A DNA stretch of 64,000 nucleotides from Rhodospirillaceae bacterium (lineage in GTDB: Bacteria > Pseudomonadota > Alphaproteobacteria > Thalassobaculales > Thalassobaculaceae): the NCBI GenBank assembly GCA_018401495.1, contig JAGYJX010000008.1:304001-368000 (forward strand), read 5' to 3'. The translations under genes and the position numbers were made by a program. The notes below the pieces were generated by a model, which was given only the letters and a program-made list of their open reading frames with translations, was not told where the DNA came from and did no database searches. Shown one piece after another: positions 9,359-18,310 of this stretch; the first letter of the stretch is position 1; every line of letters begins with the position of its first letter.

Positions 9359-10714
9359 ATGACCGAAAACGCCGCCGCCGACGCCCTGTCCCTGCTTGAC
9401 GACCTGCTGTCGCGCGCCCGTCGCGCCGGAGCCGGATTCCGCCGACGCGCTGATGGCGCACGGCGTGTCGCAATCGGTGTCGCAGCGCCTCGGCACGCCG
9501 GAGGCGGTCGAGACGCTCGGAAGGTCGCGACGTCGAGTTGCGGGTGTTCGTCGGCCTCAGGCAGGCGGTGGTGTCGACGACCGACTTCAAGGGCGACGCC
9601 CTCGACGAGCTGGTGACCCGGGCGCTGGCGATGGCCAGGGCTGCCCCCGAGGACCGCTACGCCGGGATCGCCGAGCCCGGGCAGATCGCCGGAGCCTGGC
9701 CTGAACTCGAGATGTTCGACCCGACCGAGCCGTCGGCCGAGACCCTGGTCGAGCGCGCCCGGATCGCCGAGGAGGCCGCCCGGGCGGTGCCCGGGGTCAC
9801 CAATTCCGAGGGCGCCGAGGCGGCGTGGGGGCTGACCGACGTGGCGCTCGCCGCCAGCAACGGCTTCGCGGGGGCCTACCGGCGCTCCAGCTTCTCGATC
9901 TCCGCCTCGGTGGTCGCCGGGACCGGCCAGAAGATGGAGCGCGACTACGACTACACCGCCGCGGTGTTCGACGCCGATCTCGAGGCGCCCGAGGACATCG
10001 GCCGCCGCGCCGGCGAGCGCGCCGTGGCCCGCCTCAACCCGCGCCGGCCGAAGACCGCGACCCTGCCGGTGGTCTACGATCCGCGCGCCGGCCGGTCGCT
10101 GCTCGGCCACCTGGCGTCGGCGATCAACGGGGCCGCGATCGCGCGCGGCACCAGTTTCCTGAAGGGCGCCATGGGCGAGGCGCTGTTCGCGCCGGGCATC
10201 CGGGTGGTCGACGACCCGCACCGTCCTCGCGGCTTCCGCTCCAAGCCTTTCGACGGCGAAGGCCTCGCCACCGCCAGACGGGCGATGGTCGAGGGCGGCC
10301 GGCTGACCAGCTGGTTCCTCGACCTCGCGACCGGCCGGCAGCTCGGGCTGGCCAGCACCGGCCACGCCGGGCGCGGAGCCGGGTCGCCGCCCAGCCCCGG
10401 CTCGACCAACCTCTACCTGGAGCCGGGCAAGCTGAGCCGGAAGGACTGATCGCCGACATCGAGCGCGGGTTCTACATCACCGAGATGATGGGCTCGTCGG
10501 TCAACCTCGTCACCGGCGACTACAGCCGGGGGCCGCCGGGTTCTGGATCGAGAACGGCGAGATCACCTTCCCGGTCTCCGAGATGACCGTCGCCGGACAC
10601 CTTCGCGACATCTTCCGGAGCCTGACGCCGGCGGACGACCTGGTGTTCAAGTACGGCGTCGACGTCCCGACCCTGCGGGTCGAGGGCCTGCTGGTGGCCG
10701 GCGGCCAGGACTGA
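9359..10714 (+). CDS. pmbA: Metalloprotease-family protein PmbA/TldE (frame-broken)
   Basis: Partner subunit of the TldD/TldE (PmbA) proteolytic complex, known for maturing microcin B17 and degrading CcdA; PmbA lacks the zinc site. Signature stretches are DFKGDALDELVTRALAMARA, DPTEPSAETLVERARIAEEA, GFAGAYRRSSFSISASVVAG, YDPRAGRSLLGHLASAINGA, GRGAGSPPSPGSTNLYLEPG and the C-terminal ITEMMGSSVNLVTGDYSRG. Four frame breaks occur near 9430, 9520, 10437 and 10530; the last two are repaired by adding one C in a CCGG context and one G in a G run. With those restored the gene has its normal length of about 450 codons. It is divergent from creatinase, about 120 bases away. Confidence 0.88.
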
Positions 10715-10836
10715 CCTTCCGTTACCACGCCCGGGATCCGGTGCTCTCGCGCTCGTGAGAGCGCGTTGCCTGGAATCCGTCCCCGCCGACCCCATCTCGC
10801 TCTTTACGGGAGAGGGGCTGGTGTCTGGAGTTCGAA

Positions 10837-11328
10837 ATGGCTGCCTGCCCGACCATCGTCCGCGCGCTGTTGCTGACCGTCATCCTCGGAACCGGGGTCG
10901 CGCTGTCCAAGCAGGACCCGGGCGGATTCGATAAAACGATCAACTTTGCCGTGAACAATCGCGACGGGGTGGCGATCCACGGCTATGACCCGGTGGCCTA
11001 CTTCGACGACCTGGAGGCGGTTCCTGGCGAGCCCGGGATCGAGACGGTGTGGGCGGGGACCCGGTGGCGGTTCTCGTCCGAGCGCAACCGCGCGCGGTTC
11101 CTCGACGATCCCCGCCGCTACGCGCCTCAGTACGGCGGTTTCGAGGCGTACGGGGTCGCGCTCGGCAAGGCCTACGACGTGGATCCGACCGTGTTCGACG
11201 TCATCGACGGCAAGCTCTACCTGCACCGCAACGACCGGGTCCGTGAACTCTGGCAGCGCAACCCCGGGGGCTACATCGCCGAAGCCGACGCGGCTTGGCG
11301 CGACCGCGGCGCCGAGGCCAGCCCGTAG
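10837..11328 (+). CDS. Exported YHS domain-containing protein
   Basis: A 163-residue protein with an N-terminal hydrophobic export segment (residues about 6-25, RALLLTVILGTGVALS) and one YHS domain: GVAIHGYDPVAYF, WAGTRWRFSSERNRARFLDD, PRRYAPQYGGFEAYGVALGK, and VIDGKLYLHRN at the end. YHS domains are small, often metal-linked modules; exported versions are common in proteobacteria and their role is unknown. Relatives usually have Cys (sometimes selenocysteine) after the YGGF/Y stretch, but here the codon is GAG (Glu). The start is supported by GGAG six bases upstream. The 122-base gap after pmbA holds only a weak hairpin (10743-10762). The frame is intact. Confidence 0.85.
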   Translation: MAACPTIVRALLLTVILGTGVALSKQDPGGFDKTINFAVNNRDGVAIHGYDPVAYFDDLEAVPGEPGIETVWAGTRWRFSSERNRARFLDDPRRYAPQYGGFEAYGVALGKAYDVDPTVFDVIDGKLYLHRNDRVRELWQRNPGGYIAEADAAWRDRGAEASP

Positions 11329-11343
11329 GCCGGCCGGGTCTGC

Positions 11344-12228
11344 TCAGCCGGCGACCGGCATCACCAGCGGCACGGTCTCGTCGGACAGGCGGATCCGCAC
11401 GGGCAGCCGGGCGATGACGTCGCCGTCGCCCTGCACCGGCCGAGCCCCGTGCTCCAGGATCGCGATGTCACGGCCCGGCACCACCCGGAAACTCTTCATG
11501 CGCGGCAGGAATCCGCCGAACAGCCCGGCCATGTAGTAGGCGGCGTGCCAGCGCCCGGGCTTCTCGAACAGGCAGACGTGAAGCCATGGGTCGGTCAGGC
11601 GGGCGTCGCCGGCGCACACGAATCGTCCGGCGTAGTAGTGGCCATTGGCGACCACGGCCGCCGCGGCGTCGTGCGGCACGCCGTCGATCTCGATCCGGAA
11701 ACGGTGGCGCCGGTACTGCAGCCAGCGCTGCAAGGTGGCGACCGCGTATGCGAACTTGCCGGTGGCCCGCTTCAGCCTCGGGTGAACCGAGGCGACCACG
11801 TCGGCGTCCAGCCCGATCCCGGCCATCAGGGTGAAGCGGCGGCCGTTGACTTCGCCGAGATAAATGGTCACCGCCTGGCCGCGTTGAATGGTCAGGGCGA
11901 TGTCGCGCGGATCCTCCCGCAACCCGATCTCGGCGGCCAGGACGTTGGCGGTGCCCATCGGCAGCAACGCCAGTGGCATGGTCCCGCCGGCAAGGCCGTT
12001 CACCACCTCGTTGATGGTGCCATCGCCGCCGGCGGCGACCACCACATCGGGGCCATCGCCGGCGGCGGCGCTCGCCCGGGCGCCGCGGGCGTAACGCTCG
12101 GCGTCGCCGGCTCCGGCCGTCGACCTGACGTCGACCGCGCAGCCCAGCCGCTCGAGCTCGACCAGGACGTCGTGCAGCCGGGACTGTCGCCGTCGGCGGC
12201 CGGCGTTGGGGTTGTGGATGATCATCAC
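11344..12228 (-). CDS. Diacylglycerol kinase family lipid kinase
   Basis: A 294-residue protein of the DAGK catalytic (YegS-like) family, which phosphorylates diacylglycerol or related lipids at the inner membrane face. It opens with the nucleotide-binding strand MMIIHNPNAGRRRR, then VVAAGGDGTINEVVNGL (the GGDGT signature), LALLPMGTANVLAAEIGL and, toward the C-terminus, a beta-sandwich with VVANGHYYAGRFVCAGDARL. No transmembrane helix is present. The gene is divergent from the LpxH-like phosphatase across an AT-rich spacer. Its place next to a phosphatase and a GT4 glycosyltransferase suggests a glycolipid or lipid-recycling role; that is inference. The lipid substrate cannot be told from sequence. 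Confidence 0.9.
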   Translation of the reverse strand: MMIIHNPNAGRRRRQSRLHDVLVELERLGCAVDVRSTAGAGDAERYARGARASAAAGDGPDVVVAAGGDGTINEVVNGLAGGTMPLALLPMGTANVLAAEIGLREDPRDIALTIQRGQAVTIYLGEVNGRRFTLMAGIGLDADVVASVHPRLKRATGKFAYAVATLQRWLQYRRHRFRIEIDGVPHDAAAAVVANGHYYAGRFVCAGDARLTDPWLHVCLFEKPGRWHAAYYMAGLFGGFLPRMKSFRVVPGRDIAILEHGARPVQGDGDVIARLPVRIRLSDETVPLVMPVAG

Positions 12229-12339
12229 CCGACGGCGGCCCCCTCGGCCGGCGCGCCGGCGGCCGTTGCCGTGACTGCGGGATCAATGTCTCTGCGCATT
12301 CTGCGACGATCCTTGATCAGCGATGGATCGACCCAATGA

Positions 12340-12480
12340 GTCGACAAGAATTAAAGATTTATTACAGCAATTCTAACGGCCGTGTTCAAAGTTCGAAAGT
12401 CAAAATCAAGTACATTGTCATGTATAATTCACTTTACCAGATCTAGCGGGCCGCTTATCCACCAGTGCCAATTGTAGGCT
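12340..12480. promoter_or_regulatory. AT-rich divergent promoter region between lipid kinase and LpxH-like gene
   Basis: This block is strikingly AT-rich for the window and separates two divergent genes. It contains an exact TATAAT at 12423-12428 on the + strand, with an upstream TG giving an extended -10 appearance; no good -35 lies at 17 bases. Overlapping it is the inverted repeat TACAT-TGTC-ATGTA (12411-12424). The downstream gene starts at 12518, so the leader would be about 80 bases. It is a plausible promoter with a possible operator, judged from sequence alone. Confidence 0.45.
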
Positions 12481-12517
12481 TTGCCGTTCCGACCGGGCAA
12501 GGGATAGGAGATAGCCG

Positions 12518-13291
12518 ATGAATGCCGAGCGCGGCGTGACGCGGTACCGGTCGATCTGGATCTCCGACGTTCATCTTGGCACCCGCGGTTGCCAGTCCGA
12601 GTTCCTGCTGGATTTCCTCAGGCACACCGAATCGGAGTATCTTTACCTCGTCGGTGACATCATTGACCTGTGGCGTATGCGCCGATCCTGGGCCTGGCGG
12701 CAGTCGCACAACGACGTGGTGCAGAAACTCCTACGCAAGGCGCGCAAGGGCACCCGTGTGATGTTCATCCCCGGTAACCACGACGAGATGTTCCGGGAAT
12801 TCCTCAACGCCGATTTCGGCCAGATCGAAATCCGGCCCGAGCACGTGCACGTGACCCGCACCGGCAAGCGGTTCCTGGTGATCCACGGCGACGAGTTCGA
12901 CGCGGTGGTGACCTACGCCAAGTGGCTCGCGGTGCTGGGCGACTGGTCCTACACCACCCTGCTGTCGCTCAACACCGTGTTCAACAGCGTTCGCCGGCGG
13001 CTCGGCTATCCCTACTGGTCGCTGTCCGCCTACCTCAAGCAGAAGGCCAAGCGCGCCGTCGAGTTCATCGGCCGGTTCGAGGAGGCGCTGGCGACGGAGG
13101 CTGCCCGCCGCGGCGTCGACGGCGTGATCTGCGGTCACATCCACAAGGCCGAGATGCGCCAGATCGGCGACATCCTGTACTGCAACGACGGCGATTGGGT
13201 GGAGAGTTGCACCGCCCTGGTCGAGCATATGGACGGCGAGCTGGAAATCCTGCACTGGGCCGAGGTCCGCCAGCTGTCGTTCGCGGCCTGA
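12518..13291 (+). CDS. UDP-2,3-diacylglucosamine diphosphatase-like metallophosphoesterase
   Basis: A 257-residue calcineurin-like phosphoesterase of the LpxH-like group. All five metal motifs are visible: SDVHLG, GDIIDLW, PGNHDE, VIHGDEFD and CGHIHKAE. LpxH cleaves UDP-2,3-diacylglucosamine to lipid X, but most alphaproteobacteria use LpxI for that step. Copies of this type, paired with a GT4 glycosyltransferase, may therefore act on another pyrophosphate-linked lipid or sugar. The start follows GGATAGGAGATAGCCG with a good AGGAG site. The next gene begins 14 bases after the stop, so the two form a likely operon. The frame is intact. Confidence 0.85.
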   Translation: MNAERGVTRYRSIWISDVHLGTRGCQSEFLLDFLRHTESEYLYLVGDIIDLWRMRRSWAWRQSHNDVVQKLLRKARKGTRVMFIPGNHDEMFREFLNADFGQIEIRPEHVHVTRTGKRFLVIHGDEFDAVVTYAKWLAVLGDWSYTTLLSLNTVFNSVRRRLGYPYWSLSAYLKQKAKRAVEFIGRFEEALATEAARRGVDGVICGHIHKAEMRQIGDILYCNDGDWVESCTALVEHMDGELEILHWAEVRQLSFAA

Positions 13292-13305
13292 GCCGGAGCG
13301 CCGCG

Positions 13306-14348
13306 ATGAGCACCCTCGACGCCGCCCTGCACGTCGCCATCGTCACCGACGCCTGGCACCCGCAGGTCAACGGGGTGGTGCGCACGCTCACCACCACCGG
13401 CGAGGAACTCGGGCGCTCGGCCATCGCGTCAGCTTCATCACGCCCGATCGGTTCCGGACGATCCCATGCCCGACCTATCCGGAGATCCGGCTGGCGCTGT
13501 TCCCGGAGCGCCGCATCGCCCGGATGCTCGACGCCGCCGCCCCCTGCGCCATTCACATCGCCACCGAGGGCCCGCTCGGTCACGCCGCCCGGCGCTACTG
13601 CCTGGCCCGCGGGCTGCCGTTCACCACCGCCTACCACACCCGGTTTCCGGAGTATGTCCGCGCCCGTGCCCGCGTACCGCTGGCCTGGACCTACGCGGTC
13701 ATGCGCCGATTCCATCGGCCGTCGAGCGGCGTCATGGTGGCCACCGCGTCGCTGCGCCACGAACTGGAGGCGCACGGCTTCGCCAACATCCGGGACTGGA
13801 CCCGCGGCGTCGACCTGTCGCTGTTCTACCCCCGCGCCTCAATTCTGGATCTGCCGCGGCCGATCCTGATGTATGTCGGCCGGGTCGCGGTGGAGAAGAA
13901 CATCGGCGCGTTTCTCGAGCTCGATACCCCGGGCACCAAGGTGGTGGTCGGCGACGGTCCGCAGCGCGTCGAGTTGCAGCGGCGGTTCCCGGAGACGGTG
14001 TTCGTCGGCTCGCTCCAGGGCGAGGACCTCGCCGCGCACTACGCGTCGGCGGACGTGTTCGTGTTCCCGAGCCGCACCGACACCTTCGGGCTGGTGCTGA
14101 TCGAGGCGCTGGCGTGCGGCGTGCCGGTCGCCGCCTATCCGGTGCCGGGGCCGCTCGACGTGATCGGCGAGTCGGGGGCCGGCGCGCTCGACGCGGATCT
14201 CGGCCGGGCGGTGCAGCGGGCGCTCGCCATCGACCGCGAAACCGCCCGGGCGCACGCCCTGACGTTCACCTGGCGGCGGTCCGCGGAGAACTTTCTGAAT
14301 AATCTGAAGCCGTTCGACGCAGCACGGGCGTTCACGGCCGCCGCCTGA
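13306..14348 (+). CDS. GT4 family glycosyltransferase (frame-broken)
   Basis: A GT-B fold retaining glycosyltransferase, resembling alpha-mannosyltransferase and sulfolipid-synthase relatives that act on lipids. The N-terminal domain shows VAIVTDAWHPQVNGVVRTL, AIHIATEGPLGHAARRYC and FTTAYHTRFPEYVRAR. The C-terminal domain shows LMYVGRVAVEKNIGAFLELD, VVVGDGPQRVELQ and the nucleotide-sugar motif FPSRTDTFGLVLIEALACG with the E-x7-E pattern. The frame breaks once near 13417, where one missing base joins ELGR to GHRVSFITPDRF. It follows the LpxH-like phosphatase with a 14-base gap and probably works on the same lipid. The sugar donor is not predictable. Confidence 0.85.
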
Positions 14349-14373
14349 CTCGAACGGCCCGCGAATGGTCACG

Positions 14374-14391
14374 CCTGGGCACGTGCCCAGG
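14374..14391. promoter_or_regulatory. Perfect 18-base palindrome with central CACGTG
   Basis: CCTGGGCACGTGCCCAGG is perfectly self-complementary. It lies in the 118-base gap between the GT4 gene and the DUF374 acyltransferase. As RNA it would form a 7-bp stem with a 4-base loop followed by gctgttt, so a weak terminator is possible. As DNA it is a good dimeric operator candidate. The two readings cannot be separated from the sequence. Confidence 0.4.
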
Positions 14392-14466
14392 GCTGTTTCG
14401 GCGTGATAGGTTCCGGCCATCCGTAACCTGCCGTCCGGCGCCGTTGACCGACCGACCCTGCTTTCC

Positions 14467-15171
14467 ATGCTGAAGCGACTGCTGAAGAGCGAGTTCGGCC
14501 TGCGCGCCGCCGGTGCGCTTGCCGGCTGGTGGATCCGCGTGGTGCGCGCCACCACCCGCTGGGAGCGGGTCGCCGACCCGGCCGCCGCCGCCCTCCTGGA
14601 TGGCCCGCAGCCGGTGATCGGCGCCTTCTGGCACAACCGCCTGATGCTGATCAGCGAGGCCTGGCCGAAGGCCAAGCCGCTGGCGATGGTGCAGTCCGAG
14701 CACGGCGACAGCCGGATACTCGGCATCGCCGTCGGCGACTACGTCACCCGGCCGATCTGGGGATCGTCGCGGCGCAACCCGATGGCGGCGCTCAAGGGCA
14801 TGCTGCGGGCGTTGGGCGACGGCATCAGCGTCGGCATCACCCCCGACGGCCCGCGCGGCCCGCGCATGCGCTGCCGTGCGGGTGTGGTTCAGGCGGCAAG
14901 GCGCACCGGCGCCCCGATCGTCCCGGCGGCGTGGAGCGTGTCGCGCCGCTCGGTGATGCGGTCGTGGGACCGCTTCGTGGTCGCCTGGCCGTTCGGCCGC
15001 GGGGTGATCGTCTACGGCGCACCGATCCTGGTCCGGGCCGACGCCGACGACGGCGCCGTCGAGGCCGTCCGGATCCAGGTCGAGGATGCCCTGAACGCGG
15101 TGACCGCCGAGGCCGACCGGCGGATGGGGCACCCGCCGATCGAGCCGGCGCCGGCGGGAGGGGTGCGGTGA
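14467..15171 (+). CDS. Lysophospholipid acyltransferase family protein (DUF374)
   Basis: A 234-residue DUF374 protein, related to the PlsC/LpxL acyltransferase superfamily. The catalytic-type motif appears as IGAFWHNRLMLISEAWP near residues 50-65 (H-x4 region), followed by SEHGDSRILGIAV and the substrate-binding GITPDGPRGPRMRCRAG and IVPAAWSVSR. In alphaproteobacteria this gene normally sits directly before waaA, as here, which suggests lipid A or Kdo-lipid acylation; the exact reaction is unproven. Its TGA overlaps the waaA ATG by one base (TGATG), indicating translational coupling. The frame is intact and the length normal. Confidence 0.85.
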   Translation: MLKRLLKSEFGLRAAGALAGWWIRVVRATTRWERVADPAAAALLDGPQPVIGAFWHNRLMLISEAWPKAKPLAMVQSEHGDSRILGIAVGDYVTRPIWGSSRRNPMAALKGMLRALGDGISVGITPDGPRGPRMRCRAGVVQAARRTGAPIVPAAWSVSRRSVMRSWDRFVVAWPFGRGVIVYGAPILVRADADDGAVEAVRIQVEDALNAVTAEADRRMGHPPIEPAPAGGVR

Positions 15172-16451
15172 TGCTGGCGCTGTACCGCGGCCTCGCCACG
15201 GCCCTCGGACCGGCGGTCGACGCCTATCTGCGGCGCCGAATAGCGCGCGGCAAGGAAGACCCGGCACGGATCTCGGAGCGGCGCGGCCTGCCGGGCCGCG
15301 AGCGGCCGCCGGGGCCGCTGGTCTGGCTGCACGCCGCCAGCGTCGGCGAGGCGGTGGCGCTGCTGGCGCTGGTCGAGCGCCTGCGCGCCGACCGGCCCGA
15401 CCTCGTGCTGCTGGTCACCACCGGCACCGTCACCTCGGCCGCCACCATGGCGCGGCGGCTGCCGGACGGCGTCATCCACCAGTTCGTGCCGGTGGACCGC
15501 CCGGCCTGGGTGCGCCGGTTCCTGAGGCACTGGCGCCCCGACCTCGGGATCTGGATCGAGTCCGACCTGTGGCCGATCCTGGTGACCGAGGCCAGGGCCG
15601 CCGGGGCCCGGCTGGCGCTGGTCGACGCGCGCATGTCCGACGGCGCGTTCCGGAGCTGGCGGCGGGCCGGGCGCCTGGCGTCGCCGCTGTTCACCGCCTT
15701 CGAGCGGGTGCTGGCGTCCAGCGCGCTGCAGGCCGACCGGTTCCGGGCAGCTCGGCTGCGGCGACGTCCGGTTCGTCGGCAATCTCAAGGCCGCCGGCGC
15801 GCCGCCGCCGGTCGACCGCGCCGCCGCCGCGGCGCTGGCCGAGGCGATCGGCGATCGCCCGGTGTGGCTGGCGGCCAACACCCATCCGGGCGAGGACGCC
15901 GTCGTGCTCGACGCCCACATCCGTCTTTGCGAGGGGAGACCTGACATCATCACCATCCTGGCGCCGCGCCATCCGCACCGCGGCGACGAGATCGCGGCGC
16001 TGGCCACCGCGCGCGGGCTCGGCGTGGCGCGGCGATCGACGGGAGCCCTGCCGGACCCGGCGACCGCGATCTACCTAGCCGACACCCTCGGCGACATGGG
16101 GACGCTGTACGCCACCGCGCCGATCACCTTCCTGGCCGGGTCGCTGGTGCCGGTCGGCGGCCACAACCCGATCGAGCCGGCGCACGCCGGCACCGCCCTG
16201 CTGCTCGGGCCGCTGATGCCGAACAACCGCGACGCCGCCGACGCCCTGCTCGCGGCGGGCGCGGCGCGGCCGGTCGACGACGCCGGCTCGATCGCCGCGG
16301 CGGTGGCCGACCTGCTGGCCGATCCCGGGGCGGCGCGGGCGATGGCGGCGGCGGCGCGCCGGGTGGCGGCGGACGGCCGGCACGGCCTCGACCGGATCGT
16401 CGACGCGCTCACCCCCATGCTGCCGGCAGCGGCGCCGGGGCGGCGCCATGA
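15171..16451 (+). CDS. waaA: 3-deoxy-D-manno-octulosonic acid transferase (frame-broken)
   Basis: Inner-membrane GT30 glycosyltransferase that adds Kdo from CMP-Kdo to lipid IVA. Signatures are the N-terminal membrane anchor region, WLHAASVGEAVALLAL with the catalytic-type Glu, TGTVTSAATMARRLPDGV, LGIWIESDLWPILVTEA, and the C-terminal FLAGSLVPVGGHNPIEPAHA. The frame breaks near 15750, where an extra G in CCGGGCAG hides the join DRFR-QLGCGDVRFVGNLK. A second break near 16440 probably hides the true stop. Adding one G to the G run before cggcgccatga gives a TGA at 16449-16451 that overlaps the lpxK ATG, the usual arrangement; as printed, the frame runs on through lpxK. Confidence 0.9.
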
Positions 16452-17449
16452 AGGCCCCTGGCTTCTGGCGGACGGACGGGCCGCTGCCGCGCCTGCTGTC
16501 GCCGGTCTCGGCGGTCTGGACCGTGGTCGGGCGGGCGCGCCGCGCGACGTCGGAGCCGTACCGGCCGTCGGTGCCGCTGATCTGCGTCGGCAACGTGGTC
16601 GCCGGCGGCACCGGCAAGACCCCGGTGGCGCTGGCGCTCGGCGCCGACATCAAGTCGCTCGGGCTCCGAGTCGGGTTCCTGTCGCGCGGCTATGGCGGCC
16701 GGGAACGGGGGCCGCTGCGGGTCGACCCGCGCGATCCACGACGCCGGCGCCGTCGGCGACGAGCCGCTGCTGCTGGCGCGGTCGGCGACCACCGTCATCG
16801 CCCGCGACCGGGCGGCCGGCGCCCGGTCTGCTCGAGTCCGAGGGGGTCGAGGTCATCATCATGGACGACGGGCTGCAGAACACCTCGCTCGCCCCGACCG
16901 CCGCGCTGCTGGTGGTCGACGGCGGGGCCGGCTTCGGCAACGGCCGGGTGATGCCGGCGGGGCCGCTGCGCGAGCCGCTGGCCGACGCGCTCGCCCGGGT
17001 CGACGCGGTGGCGGTGATCGGCCGCGACCGCGCCGGCGTCGAGGCGGCGGTCGGCGGTTCCCGGCCGATCGTGAGGGCGCACCTTGAGCCGCTGCCCGGG
17101 ACCGAACGCTTCGCCGGCACGCGCGTGCTGGCCTTCGCCGGCATCGGCCGGCCGTCCAAGTTCGCGGAGTCGCTGACCGAGGCCGGCGCCGAGGTGGTCG
17201 AACTCGCCGGCTTCCCGGATCACCATCGCTGGCGGCCGGAGGAGGTGATGGCCCTGGTCGAGCGCGCCCAGGCGCTCGGCGCCACGCCGGTGACCACCGA
17301 GAAGGACGCAGTCCGCCTGCCGCGCGCGTCCGTGGGCGATGGTGCAGGTGTTTCCGATCGCCCTGGTCTGGCGGGATCCGGGGCCGATCACCCGCTGGAT
17401 CCGCCGCACCCTGCTCCAGCCGATGCGGGTGGACGCCGAACCGATCTGA
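16448..17449 (+). CDS. lpxK: Tetraacyldisaccharide 4'-kinase (frame-broken)
   Basis: Phosphorylates the lipid A disaccharide at the 4' position; membrane-associated P-loop kinase. The N-terminus MKAPGFWRTDGPLPRLLSPV is typical. The Walker A is VVAGGTGKTPVALALG, followed by GFLSRGYGGRERGPLRVDP, VGDEPLLLAR, IIMDDGLQNTSLAPTAALLV, GRVMPAGPLREPL and FPDHHRWRPEEV. Three frame breaks occur near 16728, 16822 and 17328; at 16822 one extra C in gcgcccggt explains the shift. The corrected C-terminus reads FPIALVWRDPGPITRWIRR and stops at 17449. The gene overlaps waaA, forming the DUF374-waaA-lpxK operon, and is convergent with the M23 gene. Confidence 0.9.
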
Positions 17450-17494
17450 CGGCGGCTTGCCGTTGAATCGGTGACGGAGCGGGTCGCCGCCCGA

Positions 17495-18310
17495 TCAGCT
17501 TCCCGGCATCGGCGGGACCAGGAGCTGCGGGTCGATCCGGGCGTCGAACCAGTTCATCCGCCAGTCCAGATGCGGGCCGGTGACCCGGCCGGTGGCGCCG
17601 AGGGCGCCCAGCACGTCGCCCTGCCGGAGCCGGTCGCCGACCTTCACCGACACCTGCGTCCAGGTGCAGGAACGCGCTCGACAGGCCGTGGCCGTGGTCC
17701 AGGATCACGGTGCCGCCGGTGTAGTACAGGTCGCCCTCGGCGAGCACCACCAGGCCGTCCGCCGGTGCCTTGATCGGGGTGCCGACCGGGGCGGCGACGT
17801 CGACCCCGTAATGCGGCTGCCGCGGCTCGCCGTTCAGGATGCGCTGGCTGCCGTAGACCCGCTGATCCGGCCGATCGCCGGCCACACGAAGCCCGAGCGG
17901 AACTGCGATTCCGGGCGGTCGACCTCGCGCAGGGCGGCGATCCGGGCGTTCTCCCGGCGGATCCGCTCGGTCACCTCCGGCGGCGGCGTCACCATGCGGG
18001 ACGGCAGCCCGTCGATGCGCTGGATGTCGTAGGTGCGCGCGGCGATCGCCAGGGTCCGGCGGTCGACCGAACCGTCCGGCGCGGTGACCGTCAGGTCGGC
18101 GCTGGCCGGCGCGTCGCGGTGGAAGCCGAGGACGAACACCCCGTCGGCATCCACCCGAACGCTGCGGCCGTCGAGCACCACCGTGGCGCCGGGGTCGGTG
18201 CGGCCGATCAGCAGGCCGCCCTGGACCGGGTTGCCCTGCAGCCTGGTCTCGGCCGCCGCGCCGCCGACCAAAGCGAGCAGGGCCACGAGGATCGCGAGCG
18301 TCCGGACCAT
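17495..18310 (-). CDS. Secreted M23 family metallopeptidase (frame-broken)
   Basis: A periplasmic LytM-type peptidase that would cut peptidoglycan cross-bridges. The N-terminus [20 protein letters not shown] is a Sec signal peptide. A beta-rich N-domain (VVLDGRSVRVDADGVFVLGF) precedes the catalytic domain: FVWPAIGRISGVYGSQR, PHYGVDVAAPVGTPIKAPAD, VILDHGHGLSSAFLHLD, and VTGPHLDWRMNWF at the end. The family's final HLH motif appears as GPHLDW, so the second His is replaced by Asp. The frame breaks near 17862 (one missing G) and near 17655. The ATG overlaps the xseA stop as TGATG. xseA, this gene and lpxK occur together in other alphaproteobacteria. Confidence 0.85.

Noticed and set aside
9359..10714. 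Programmed frameshifting or selenocysteine readthrough in pmbA
   Set aside because: Four breaks in one gene, no slippery heptamer or structured element in common, and homopolymer errors explain at least two of them.
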